Source: Alentia gelatinosa (taxonomy: Eukaryota > Annelida > Polychaeta > Phyllodocida > Polynoidae). Taken from it: a DNA stretch of 64,000 bases. Location of the stretch: assembly GCA_950022655.1 (NCBI GenBank), contig OX465584.1:28121469-28185468 (forward strand). Reading direction: 5' to 3'. Made by a program: the position numbers and the translations under genes. Position 1 is the first letter of the stretch; every line of letters begins with the position of its first letter. The notes below the pieces were generated by a model. The model was not told the DNA's origin and searched no databases. It saw only the letters and a list, made by a program, of their open reading frames with translations. Shown here piece by piece: positions 1-10,954 of this stretch.

Positions 1-3000
1 TGCTGAAATAACAGATGAACTCGAGAAGATAGACCTCTTAAAGGTGGAAGGCAATGATGAAAAAAGTCAAAGGTTGGAAACTTGTGTTTGAGAAGGAATC
101 AGTTAGGCGTTAGAGAAAGCAATGTCTATTAATCTTTTTGAATTAAAAAAACAACAACAAAAAACAGATCAACATAGAGACTTTAAGCAAATGAAATAAA
201 TGTTAGTAAAAGAAAAGGAAGACACGGAAGGACCTTCTATTGAAAAATGAGAACTGAAATAATTGAATTGCTTCATAATCAAAAACTTAAGCAAGTCTAA
301 CATGAGTGGAACATTCACTGGAGGATGTAATTCTGGAATAACCCGGCAGATGGTCACTAATCCTGGCATATATGGGCAGTATGCAAATTCGATTATGACA
401 TCAGAGCTTCAAATGCCTTGCCATTCTCAGCTGGTCAGCTTGATATATCATTAATCAAGTAATTATGAATGTTGTAACTCTAAATCTAAGTCCCATTGAT
501 GGAGTAGTATTCGATGAAAAATATATCAGATACGACTCATACGACAATTCTATCGTCTACCTGACCATATCAATGTATAACAATGAATAGATCATATTTC
601 TTTGAACTAGTTGCTGAAGTAATAACTAAGGTCATTAATCAAACGTAACCCAATTATATAATTAGATCCATTTAAGATTAAAGTGCCCTTTCTATCTTCA
701 TCTACCACTTTCATTTGGCTTTTTGATTTGCCGCCCCTTCTATTCATGATGTTTACAGTGCGCATATTTGTTTATGCACCTATTTACGGACACAAGAGGT
801 CCAATTGACCCCCGTGGCTGAACTTTCCTGCCGCGCTCTACAAACGTTGATTGGGCAATTATCTTTATAGATTATATTTAATTTGTAAGTTTGCTAGTAC
901 TGCGCAATACATCTCGGCAGTGCTCATAGAAAGGTGGTTTTGAAAATATACAAATTAATGAGCACATAGTGACCATTTTATATCGACCTTTGTTTTCGCA
1001 AATCATTGCTCTTGGTGATACGGGTGTCAGTTGAACAATGGTGTCAAATTATCCACTAAAGTAACCAAAGCACATCGCGACAAAAATATGCATTTCTATC
1101 GCTGAAATCGGTTGGTTCAACAGAGCCGACGAGAAGAACTGAGGTTAGGCACACCAAGTAGCTCGATGATAAATTCACAGGACAAAGGGGGTGACTTGGG
1201 GCTTTAGGAATGCCGTAAACTTTGACCTAGTGGCATTTTGATTCATTCTCTGGGTCACTTTGGTATACCAGAGAAATTACAAAAATGTGGAGGGATAACT
1301 TTCTACCCCACAAAGACATAGGTAGTATGAGCATAGATCCGGAACATGGCCAGAACTGCCGGAGACCACGGGAGTCTTGATTCACCGCCACCCCTCCCCT
1401 ACCTCCACCCACATAGGTGGGCATGTTTACCTGTGTAGCACTGTAAGCTTCCAACACAGAGGGATCCCTCCATTGCCAAAGACCGTCACCAGACACCAGC
1501 CCCGGCCCGAGGCAAACTACCTCACCCCCCGTCGCCAAAAGCATTCCTGCCTGGATCTTGAACCGGTACCTAAATCAATGCTTTACGATGCGACTGCACA
1601 TTAACGTGGTGTATCTAGGTAACGTGATATGGGTCGGAGGCCAGGTGCCAAGTGTGGGTGGATTTATAAGGATACAATCCAATAGGCTTTTTTCAGAGAC
1701 CTAGATCTTTCCAGGCAAATGGTTATATACCAACCCAATAGCTTATGTACACGTACATGTACATGTATATGGAATGTATAAGTTCACAGAAGAAACTGTT
1801 TTGTGAGAATCTGTATTTACATAGATCAGTAATAACAAGGATGGTATATTGATCTATATAGATCTATATATGTATAAACATGGTATTGTGCATAGAATAA
1901 CTGCCAATAATCATCATATCAAAACGTTCACCGTGCCAGGCTGTTTGAGTCACACAAGGTGAGCTTAAATTATTTGTCCCCACGAGAACATACCCACTCT
2001 GTCAATGCAGTGTTGGTTTACACAGTCACAGAGTAGAGTGTAGCTAATTATGCCTTATTGGCCTCATACATTACTTATGTGACCCAGGCCTATCAATCAG
2101 ACAGACCTCTGCCAGTCCATAAAAACGAAAAGTGTCGCTAGGAGTTGGTTTTTAAGTCATGCACCTGCGATTGAATAATTCAAAACGAGTAACAAAAAAG
2201 CGATTGAGCTGAAAGGTCAGTGCATTCGCCCATTGTTTCTGTTTGTATTAGGTATTATGATTATGACGATTCCCAGAGCGGTCAAATTGCAGTCGCATTG
2301 AAGTACATGTAGCTACATTTTGACTATGTTCAATACAAATGAACCAGTCCAGTTATAATCCTAGACATTTAAACCATACCATATCGGCATCGTGGAGTAC
2401 TCTATGAAGTGTCGTTATGCACTATAGGGGATCTGGGTGCATTGTCGCCTAACCTCGTTGTGCTATACCTAGAACAAACGTGCACCTCACGTCACGTTTA
2501 GATAAAAACTGTCCAGCTCGTGAATCCATTTGTCATGGGAAACTTTCTCCAGAATGGAACCCACTGGTGGATTTTTGCCCCTCTGATCTTCCGGAAAGTT
2601 CCCTCATAAATTAGGTTTATTTTCGTGGCCCATTCTTTCCATGAGTAAAGATCCTTTCTTTGTGCACAGATATATGTTAGTCTCACAATGGTCTTCAACA
2701 CATTTGGATGATCTTATACTCGCCCCTGAGACATCTTCAAGCTCAAAATATCCCAAGGCCATTTGTGAGGATGTGTGTTTCCAGAGCTGTGCCAAGTTCT
2801 AAAAAACAAACATTCTGTGGTTTTCTACAAGTTGCTGGCTACAGCCCCCAGCTTTGGACAAATATGTTTTCTGGTCCACTTTCCTGGTGCCCAAAGGAAG
2901 GATGCGCAGTTCATAGTCAACAAGAAGCAGCTCATAGCCTACTTGTATGTGGCTGTTCAGGTAATCTTTGAGAAGTCTGATTCTGAGTGATATGATCTTC

Positions 3001-3400
3001 ATATGTAGATACATGCCATCTTTGTCATAATATACACGCCCTTTCATTTCTATATCACTTGGAACTATATTCTGAAGAACCTATTCAAGTGTCTTTAATG
3101 ACGTTCATTAAAGGTGCTTTTAGAATTATAGTATATATTTGGCTACGGTTGATTAATCAGCACGTCTCTTATAATAGATTTTATTCATGATAGGGAATTG
3201 GTGACGAGAATTGGTGTGTGAATAAAATTCAATTGACAAATGCCAATAGAATTCCCTAAATGTAAGAAATGAAAATTCCATCTATTAGACTCTGAAAGCA
3301 TTTCTTAAGCCTGAGACGTCCTTTCAATCACTATCGATTTTTTTACCGTTGGAGGTTCCGGCTTTGAGGTGAAGGGGAAACCCCTGAGTAAAGAGCCACC
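1..3400. other. Intergenic AT-rich DNA, no gene seen
   Basis: No open frame here has composition or flanking splice signals like the exons of the gene downstream. Short palindromic runs occur, for example alternating ACATGTAC around 1750-1768 and a repeated GATCTATATA near 1853-1870. Overlapping open frames at 2498-2990 on both strands look superficially protein-like but match no family I recognise and have no convincing splice context. Confidence 0.6.
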
Positions 3401-3411
3401 CGTAGGAAGAC

Positions 3412-3979
3412 TTATAAAGTTAGCCATTGGAATGCTTGACTGCCATTCACCTGCCCTACCTGGTTGATATAGGCCTCAGGTAGGCGCTCCCATGCTGTAC
3501 CGGTGCCCACAGCGCATGGAGGTAGCTCTCAGGTAACTTCATTCTCATGGGCCTCAGGTATGTCGGTTATGCCAACAGAAAGACTTTTTTTTTATGATAT
3601 TTCAATTTCTTAAAAACGGAATTTAAGTATGCAGAGGTGGTCCTCGTATGCAACATAAACACACGGAGGATCGATGTCCTTATACGAGGCCAGACCAAAC
3701 ATAACCCGCTGGTAGAAAAGAAAACGTATACGTGTGTTGGGTGAGACTGGAGCAAGGGATATGTGGGTGGAGGCGGGGAGGGGGTACATATGAAGCGGTA
3801 TAGAGAGGAGGGACGGACTGACCGTCTGGGTGACAGTCTCCTGCGTGGAGGTGAGGGAGAGGGAGGTGCGGCTTCAGTGCCCACAAGACAGACAGCCGGA
3901 ACTGCGGCCTCCTCGCACGGCCTGAGACTACCCCGCAGCCACAGATCGTTTGGCCACATTCCCACGTCACCGACACCAG
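3412..3979 (+). promoter_or_regulatory. Candidate promoter and noncoding first exon of the collagen-like membrane gene
   Basis: The coding start at 5875 lies only five bases after a good 3' splice site (pyrimidine tract, then CAG ending at 5869), so at least one noncoding exon must lie upstream. A GC-rich patch at about 3740-3979 ends in CAG|GTATGT, a strong donor at 3980. A TATAAAG word lies at 3412, and three copies of CTCAGGTA occur at about 3473, 3528 and 3550, each also a plausible donor. Which of these is used cannot be decided from sequence. Long open frames on the minus strand of the GC-rich patch are probably composition artefacts. Confidence 0.3.
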
Positions 3980-5874
3980 GTATGTGACCGGAGGGGGAGC
4001 GTGTGCGGCAAGATGACACACTGTATGTCTGCTACTCCCTCAGGTGTAGGTGCTGATATATCTCACACACACACAGAACCCCCACCATCCTCCACCACCA
4101 AAAACACACATCTCGTGACAGAACGCAGTTCTAACCTGGACAAGCAAATTTCAGCGAGTTTTCACAGGGAGACGTGTGAATGTTAATATTCGGATATAAC
4201 GTTCGGTGAAAACCACACAAAATGCAATAGTTTTCCATAAAATAGATACATGGGAATTCGAATCACATCAGTAGATTGAAGTGATCTTAGACATGCCATA
4301 TCGCTAGTTGGGGCAACTCTCTGAATTTCGCATATCATGCCACCAATCTACCTATCTATGCACCCAAGATACATATTCATGGTCACAACCCTGGCTTTGT
4401 GTACATGTTGGCACTCTATTTGTGCACTGCGCCTCAGGTGTAACTGGGAATTTTTGACTCAGAAACAATCTCAGAAGTTTAGTCACACAGAAAACATGGA
4501 AATTAATTTTGGTTGAAAAACCTAAAATAAACACGAACAATTCATTGTTCACAAATGGCCCAGAACTAACCGATTTGCGAGGTAAGTGACAGGGACACTT
4601 TCTGCCTGACTAACTTTAGTAATTAAACTGCATTAAGATTCCTTTTCACTGTGTACTAAACATAAAGGAAGTGCAATAAACTAGATTTTAGATTTACCAT
4701 ATATACGATGCATGACAATATAGACCTAAACAGTAAAACATCCTGTGTGCACCTTCGTTGAAGTTACCGGGCACATACCCTGTACATGCCCCATATGTAC
4801 CAACTTGAATACTGGTGACCCTAAATGCTTGCTCTCAATATAACCATTGTAGTTTTACACGCATAGGTAGGTCTTAGCACTTACCCCTTACCCCCTTGAT
4901 CTGTCATCCCCCTAGTACCCACACCTCTCTTCTAGTGCAAATACCCTTGACCCCACCCTCACTTAGCTCGTAACTGGGCACCCAGGTAGATTAACCACAG
5001 ACGAATTCTGGGGCTGTTTGTCGACGTGCTATGCGACCCTTTGTCTGTCTGTGTGTCATCTGTTGGTCTGTGGTTACCAGGGTTACCGGAGAGACATCGA
5101 TTTGCTCATGAAGGCGCATTCATTTTGTCCCACCGTGACTGGAGCGTATCTGTTTGTGTTGCTGGGCGGTAGCCATGCTGTCTCTGGATCGTATCCGGAC
5201 AGCTGTTGATTTTAGCTCGATCAGGGGAAGTATAGTAAATATCACCTGTGAATTTTGTAGTTTCTTCAAGGTGAGCGGTGTATTTATATGTTTGAGCGGT
5301 GCTATGTTTGGGTTTTGATCAAATTGGTGAACTGACACATTTTCACTTCCTGGAGACAACATCGCAAGAAGGGATACGGGTACAATGTTTTCCAACTTTA
5401 GGAAATAGGCCTGAACGTTATCATTCTCTATGAATCTGTCTGGGTTGTGTTCCATTTCGTCCAATTGCCACTTTTCTTGTTTTCTCATTTTTCATAATAG
5501 CTGTAAACCATAATACTGAAGATGGCGTTCACAGAAGTTTATTCGTATATATATGCATGGAACATATGTATGGACTATATATATGTGTGTGAAACATATC
5601 TCTGCAAATACCTGTATTTATCACCTTTTGATTGCCTTCAATATTTCATCTTCCTAAAGAAAACATGATCTCATATGGTATTCATAATAGATAGAAAATT
5701 ATTTACGATACAGAAACAAACTAACATGCCCTGTTACTGATGCGTGTATTTTGCTTTAGCCTTCATCTAGGCAACCATCACGAACTTAGTTCTTAAGTGA
5801 TGCAGTCAGAAATAATATTTTACTTGCAGATTAACTTTTCTGAATTTTTCGTTATTTTTGTCTTTGCAGAAACC

Positions 5875-5938
5875 ATGAAGACTCAAATACTTTTAGTCGT
5901 GGTATTAGCTTTCGCAGTTGTTCAGCATGCAGATTCAG
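5875..5938 (+). CDS. Coding exon 1: signal peptide
   Basis: The start ATG has a good context (AAACC before ATG). The exon encodes 21 residues: Lys at position 3, then a strongly hydrophobic core ([12 protein letters not shown]), then a small-residue region suited to signal peptidase. It ends in CAG|GTAAGA, phase 1. An in-frame ATG-containing extension upstream from 5797 is open but crosses the acceptor at 5868-5869 and is judged intronic. Confidence 0.85.
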
Positions 5939-8900
5939 GTAAGAACATGTTTTTTTTTTCATTCTTTAACCTACAGCAATTGCACCAGTCTGGTATGACT
6001 CTCGCTGCGTGAGTGCGATTGCATCTCAGTCAATCTTCACAGTGCTCATTTTCTCACTACGTCGACTGCTAACACACACTGAATGCCAGTCATCAGTGTT
6101 TAAGTAGATCCGACAGGCCACGTCTCCTGACACCACCAGCATAAATAACAGCCAGATATGTCATCTTTTTACACGACTTTTGAGGAAACAGGAAATGTAT
6201 ACCCACTTAACGGATAAACAAGCCTGGGATAGATACAGTACAGAAAACTTTCCCAGGAAACATACGCGTGCAAAAATGTGTGACAAGCTGCATCCAGAGC
6301 ATTTGACTGTCACGAATGCCTTGAACACATGTATTCCGTACAATTTAATCACGTTCCCACTTGTATTCACTGCAGCTTAATTCAATTTGCCTTTTCGAAA
6401 TGTAATGATGTTAGGTTCATATTGAGAATTTAGAGTACGCTGGGGACTGGGAAACTGTTCTGGTGGTACAAAAGCCAGGAGGATCCTGAGAAGGGGAGAT
6501 ACTACTAGTCTGGTTTCAGTGATCCTAGTTCCCTTCAGAATTACTCAGCTGGCCATAAATCAGTGGTGTGGCTGTAGAATGTACTTATCAGTCCATCTGT
6601 AAGAGCAGCGCCAAATATAGGCCTCAGTATCTGTATGGATATACCTGAAAACCAATTAAATGCGCTTTATCAAAGACGAACATGTCTTCAATTTCACCAC
6701 TCCCAATACAAGTGCGAGAGGTACAGGATTTCCGCAAAGAGGGTTGGGTGATGGGGGTGGATGTAGGTGAGGCCCATACACGTAACCTCCTATATGGCTG
6801 AGTTCATTCTATAACATTATAAAACAAAACACGAAGGTAATTTGATCGGATGAAGAATCAACTTACTAAACGTGCACTTAGAGTATAAGAAGGATGTCTG
6901 TGCCTACACTCTAAGAATACAATGAGGTATCGGATTCACCGTAATACTATATTTCATTATGTGAGTGTACATCCTATACAGATTCATTCGTGGGATTCCC
7001 TAAAGTAATGCTTCTTTTGATGGATACACTCTGATATGGTTTGATGGATGACGTTACATATAAAATAATCAATCTTTCAAGTCAAGTTTCATGTCATTCA
7101 ACACTGCATTCATTTGCATGTCATTCAACACTATCACATACCTAATACCATATATGAACACTAAAATTTTAATTGATGCATACATAAATAAATATATTTG
7201 TTCACACTAAACTACAACAGTGATCCCCCAATATGTGACTAGCCTTTACTTCTGTTAGCTATAAGCTGCACATGATCGGTCTTAATTCAATATATATCTG
7301 AACCTATGCGATTTGGGGAGGAGGTAGCCGATTCAGTTTAATGCATCTGTATGTAAATCTTGTGCTAATTCTTTGTGTGTCTTTATCCATAGAGCGTGTA
7401 AAACGCGTGGGGAACGAGATCAAGACGGGCACGGGCGGCACGGACTTTGCGCGCACGGCCTACCTGCTGCACAACACGGCGCTGGCGGACGGCGTGCTGT
7501 TCGCCTTCTCCGCCTACTTCAGGAACTTAAACCCGGTCTACTTCCAGCTGTGGCGACTGGAGAACTCCGCAGAGCGGCGCTATCGGCTCGTCAAGGAGTG
7601 GCTCATTAGGCCGGCCGTCAGCGGCGGACGCGAAGACGTGAGTTCTTATATTAACACAAGTTTATAGTTTTATTGTTTAAAAATCAAAGCTCATGTATAC
7701 AAGTATAGGCATGGCACAGGGACTCTGCATTGCAGGTTTTCGTCCATGGTGAAACAATACAATATCAAACTTGTTCAGATATCCTGACAATTGTATCTCA
7801 ATTATTAGTTTAACTTACTTTGTGATAAACCACCACATCCAAGGAATTGTACGGGCTTTTAATAAATTCAATAAGAAAAGAGAAGAAAATCACTAACTCG
7901 TGCATCCATACGGCTATCTGTCAATGATCTCTTGAGTATCTCTTTTGTCCATCATAAGTTTCTTTTAAAAATTCCCTTCCCACTTTCCTCATCAAGGATG
8001 GAGCCTACATCATTGATACATCGGCTAATACGCTTTCACTAAAGGTCTCCCTGTATCATTACAGCTGTACATCCACAGTCGGTTTGGCCTGGACTGCGTG
8101 CAGGTGCAGCAGGATGACCGGCTCGGGCTCTACTTCGAGCAGGTGCCGGGCTCAGTCTCCTACACCTTCGACACGGCGGCCACCGACTCCCTGCGTTACA
8201 GAGTGCCTGACAGCTCAGAGCCACCTCAGATTAACCAGACCATATCCTTCGACACGCTCCAATACCCATATCGCTTCTCCGCCGCCGCCTACATCGACTC
8301 AGGTACGTGATCCTCCCATTCAGAGATGACCGATTTAAACTTTTCCAAGAAAATCCACTTTTTCATTTTCACTATATCAGATTTCTTTTCCTTGTGAAAA
8401 ACTAAGAAAAAATGTATATGTGGATAAGTATTGATATCATAAATAATAGAGGACGAGAACATTGAACCTCATCAACACCAAAAGAACAGTGGTTTGAACC
8501 ACCCCACAGACTATCAGAGCCAAGATGTGTTTTCCGTGTTTTCTCAGAGGCAGTAATTTCCCCACTAAAATATTGGTTTTTTTTCTGATTCCTATCAATT
8601 TGATTAATCAGAATGTCTTTTATATGAGGGAATGATTCGTATTATTTTATAGGTACTTAGTTTTTCTGAGGCATTCATAATTCATGATTAAATAGGGAAT
8701 TAGAAGAGACTGATAATAATGTACATAAAGATATAATATATATGAGAAAACGATATGAAAAATCATTATAATACGCATGGTATCAAGAGACCATTTTCTA
8801 TTGTTTTGGTTATCTTTACAGTGGTTTACTTTCTCTATATTTCAGATATGTATAGATATAACCTCTCGGGCCCCATCAGCTGCCCTACAACACTAAGGAT

Positions 8901-10954
8901 CCCCGACAATTTACCACCTACCAGCGGCATCAGAGGCCCCGCGGTAAATATCATTATCCATTTGAAATCATTGTTGGTATCTAATTAAGTTAACTTCGCC
9001 AGTATTCATTAAATAACTGTCTTGAGGCTTGTAGAGGGTCCGGGACTTGAGGGCAGGGGAAGGGACGTTGTGGGATAAACCGGATAATATTTCACAAAGA
9101 ATAAAAAAACGTATCTGAAATAGAACTAATCAATAAAAATATATGATGAAGCGAATTTAATCGCGAAACGTTGTGTCATAAACCTTGAATTTACACCACC
9201 AAGTATCAATAAAATTGCAAACTTAAAAAAAGTTTGGGAGTTGTTGGTTTGTGATAGATTTCCTACACAAGTTTAAAAAAATATAAATATAGTAAACAAT
9301 ACAAGTGTTGACCTTCATATTGAGTATGTCTCCCTCCCCTTCTTTATATAGGAAGTTTATTGAAAAGTTTATTGTCACATTGGCCATACAATCACTTCCA
9401 AACCGTCTATTGAGCATGTGGTTAAGGCTGTTTTCATTAATCCCACCCACAGGGACCGCCAGGACCACCCGGGCCATCTGGACAACCTGGAGTTGCTGGA
9501 CAACCTGGGCCAGCTGGACCAGCTGGACAACCAGGCATTATCGGACCATCTGGACCAGCTGGACCAGCTGGACCACAGGGACCAGTTGGTCCTCGGGGCA
9601 TGAACGGGAGCGCTGGGGCTCCTGGTAAAGACGGTGCCGCGGGTCCCCCTGGACCAGCTGGACCCCCGGGCGAGAAGTCCGAGAACGCTATAGGCACAGT
9701 CGGTGAGTGAACTGTATATATTGAGTTAAATTACAGTATTATCATAGTTTTCTCATATATATATTATATCTTTATAGCTGCCCTGTCATGAGAGTGCTAT
9801 TGAGCGTGAGTACATCTCAGCGTGAGGAATCTCCACCCTGGCATGTCAAATACATGTATATCATTTCTGAGGTACATCCTAGTATATCAATAAGAGTATA
9901 GGTATAGTGTAAAGAAACTTGAGGAAAGCATTGGAATTAAAAATTCAGCGAAGTTAGAAATTATGAAAAAAGGTATATTAACGACAAACCTTTTATATAG
10001 ACGATGTGGGGTTTGTATGCGACTTTACTGTTATATTCATTTAGCTTATTGCGATATACATACACATCTCTAAACCGCAATTCAAAGAGATCAGGAAGGG
10101 CACACTCGATCAACCCTTCTGTAAATACTGCGTAATACATCCAAGGCTAAATAGAGCATTGGTATCAAGCTCAAGGAATTAGAAAAGTAGTTTTGCAGAG
10201 CAGGTTACACATTACTTTCTCCAACAAAGTAGCGATCATTTGGTACACTGAACAATCCACTTTTGAAATAATGAATATTTACCCAAAACGGAAAACTCAA
10301 TGTCATCATAGTTTAGTCATAGTTCAATAACCATCGATATTTGGAGGTACAGTATACATAGTAATAGTGCAACGCACTTAGCTTACTATACTTATAGTTC
10401 GTTTCATATCTGCTTAGTAACATTTACTGAACCATCCTATGGGCTCATTCATTACATTTTACAAAATAAACGCGGTATGGACTTCTTTTCCGTTAAGCTA
10501 AATGCATTTCACTGTATTATCCGATAGTTGCTAACTGATATCAATAAATATCATGTTGGAAAAGGCTTTTCCACTGAGAAAAATCGGGTCCCCGATTTTC
10601 GCCGATTTCACCGATTCCCCTCGAAAAAATTATCATGTTGACCTACTTGCAGGCGCGGTGTCGGCGAGTTGCTCGTGGTGCTCGAGTCTGCTCAACCCTT
10701 ACCTCATCCTGGGGCTGGTCATCTGGCTGGCGCTCGTCACCCTCCTCCTGCTCGCTCTTATCTGCTGCTTCACCTACAGGAGGAAAAAGAACCAGGAGAA
10801 ATACGCGCAGAACATTAAGTGGGCGGGCAGTCAGAATGACCTGTGGAAGAACTACGACCCCAACAATAAAACTACCGAGGCACGCGTGCCCTCCTACGAA
10901 AATCCCGCCGTCGACACGTATGACTCCATAGAGGAGGGTCGGACAGCTTTCTGA
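5875..10954 (+). CDS. Type I transmembrane collagen-like protein (398 aa, six coding exons)
   Basis: Joining 5875-5938, 7393-7637, 8065-8302, 8846-8943, 9453-9702 and 10653-10954 gives one continuous frame, with GT-AG introns and matching phases at every junction. Residues 1-21 are a signal peptide. RVKR at 23-26 is a furin-type site. Residues about 40-180 look beta-rich (W-R-L-E; then D-R-L-G-L-Y-F at 121-127), with cysteines at 114 and 195 and N-glycosylation sites at N160 and N188. Residues 210-290 form 27 unbroken Gly-X-Y triplets, so the chain should trimerise. Cysteines 305 and 308 sit just outside one hydrophobic helix (about 311-338), followed by RRKK, which gives an N-out orientation. 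The 60-residue tail carries YENP, YDSI and C-terminal TAF. Most membrane collagens (types XIII, XVII, XXIII, XXV, class A scavenger receptors, colmedins) are type II, so this topology is reversed. A cell-surface adhesion or receptor role is inferred; I recognise no named orthologue. Confidence 0.88.
5939..7392 (+). other. Intron 1
   Basis: This is a 1454-bp AT-rich intron with GTAAGA donor and ATAG acceptor. It contains a direct repeat of CATGTCATTCAACACT at about 7089 and 7119. No other structured feature was recognised. Confidence 0.75.
7393..7637 (+). CDS. Coding exon 2: furin-type site and first half of ectodomain
   Basis: The acceptor is TTTATCCATAG and the donor GAC|GTGAGT. The split first codon completes Glu22, followed at once by R-V-K-R and then about 77 residues with alternating hydrophobics and aromatics (F-A-F-S-A-Y-F; Y-F-Q-L-W-R). 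GC content is far above the flanking introns, and third positions are mostly G or C. Exon end is phase 0. Confidence 0.87.
8065..8302 (+). CDS. Coding exon 3: second half of beta-rich ectodomain
   Basis: The acceptor is TCATTACAG and the donor TCAG|GTACGT. The exon encodes 79 residues plus one base, including a [10 protein letters not shown] run like the strand-turn-strand at the end of small beta-sandwich ectodomains of invertebrate surface proteins. It also has one cysteine (114) and an N-Q-T glycosylation site (160). The domain family cannot be named with confidence. Confidence 0.87.
8846..8943 (+). CDS. Coding exon 4: linker and first Gly-X-Y triplets
   Basis: The acceptor is CTATATTTCAG and the donor GCG|GTAAAT. 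It encodes a Pro/Thr-rich linker with an N-L-S glycosylation site (188) and cysteine 195, then the first two collagen triplets (G-I-R, G-P-A). These run in register into exon 5, which is strong independent support for the splice. Confidence 0.85.
9141..9180 (+). ncRNA. Hammerhead-ribozyme-like core in intron 4 (retroelement terminus)
   Basis: TGATGAA at 9144-9150 is followed by a perfect 4-bp stem II (GCGA, 6-nt loop, TCGC) and then GAAAC at 9165-9169, which is the order of a hammerhead core. The first core base is A rather than C, and stems I and III are not clear, so activity is doubtful. Hammerheads of this minimal type are known from terminal repeats of Penelope-like elements. A related arrangement occurs on the minus strand near 27653-27690. 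Confidence 0.4.
9453..9702 (+). CDS. Coding exon 5: collagen triple-helix segment
   Basis: The acceptor is CCCACCCACAG and the donor GTCG|GTGAGT. It encodes 25 consecutive Gly-X-Y triplets rich in G-P-A, G-P-P and G-Q-P, then a short S-E-N-A-I-G-T-V linker. One triplet is G-M-N followed by G-S-A, giving a potential N-G-S glycosylation site inside the helix. The exon is 250 bp, not a multiple of the 9-bp unit of fibrillar collagen exons, so it does not follow the fibrillar-collagen exon pattern. Tandem CTGGACCAG words reflect the repeated protein sequence. Confidence 0.93.
9703..10652 (+). other. Intron 5
   Basis: This is a 950-bp AT-rich intron. A repeated CCGATTT/CCGATTC tract (about 10589-10619) precedes the branch/acceptor region. 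Nothing else was recognised. Confidence 0.7.
10653..10954 (+). CDS. Coding exon 6: transmembrane helix, cytoplasmic tail and stop
   Basis: The acceptor is ACCTACTTGCAG. The frame encodes a cysteine pair (C305, C308), a roughly 28-residue hydrophobic segment ending in C-C, a basic stop-transfer patch (R-R-K-K), and a hydrophilic tail. Tail motifs are Y380-E-N-P (pYxN, Grb2 SH2 type), Y388-D-S-I (YxxPhi sorting type) and C-terminal T-A-F (class I PDZ-ligand form). C336 and C337 are candidate palmitoylation sites. The stop codon is TGA at 10952-10954. Confidence 0.9.

Noticed and set aside
2498..2990. Overlapping open frames that look protein-like
   Set aside because: No family recognised, frames on both strands compete, and no consistent splice sites were found.
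3567..4019. 150-codon minus-strand frame
   Set aside because: It lies in a GC-rich, low-complexity patch, is Pro/Ser/Arg-biased, overlaps frames on both strands and has no recognisable domain.
5120..5488. 122-codon minus-strand frame
   Set aside because: No homology recognised, no splice context and no GC rise like that of the true exons.
5797..5874. In-frame extension of the collagen-like gene upstream of ATG 5875
   Set aside because: It crosses a strong polypyrimidine tract and CAG acceptor and would bury the signal peptide behind a long hydrophobic, AT-rich stretch.
9223..9697. Minus-strand and other-frame glycine/proline- or tryptophan-rich frames over exon 5
   Set aside because: They are mirror products of the collagen repeat; only the plus-strand Gly-X-Y frame joins correctly to its neighbours.
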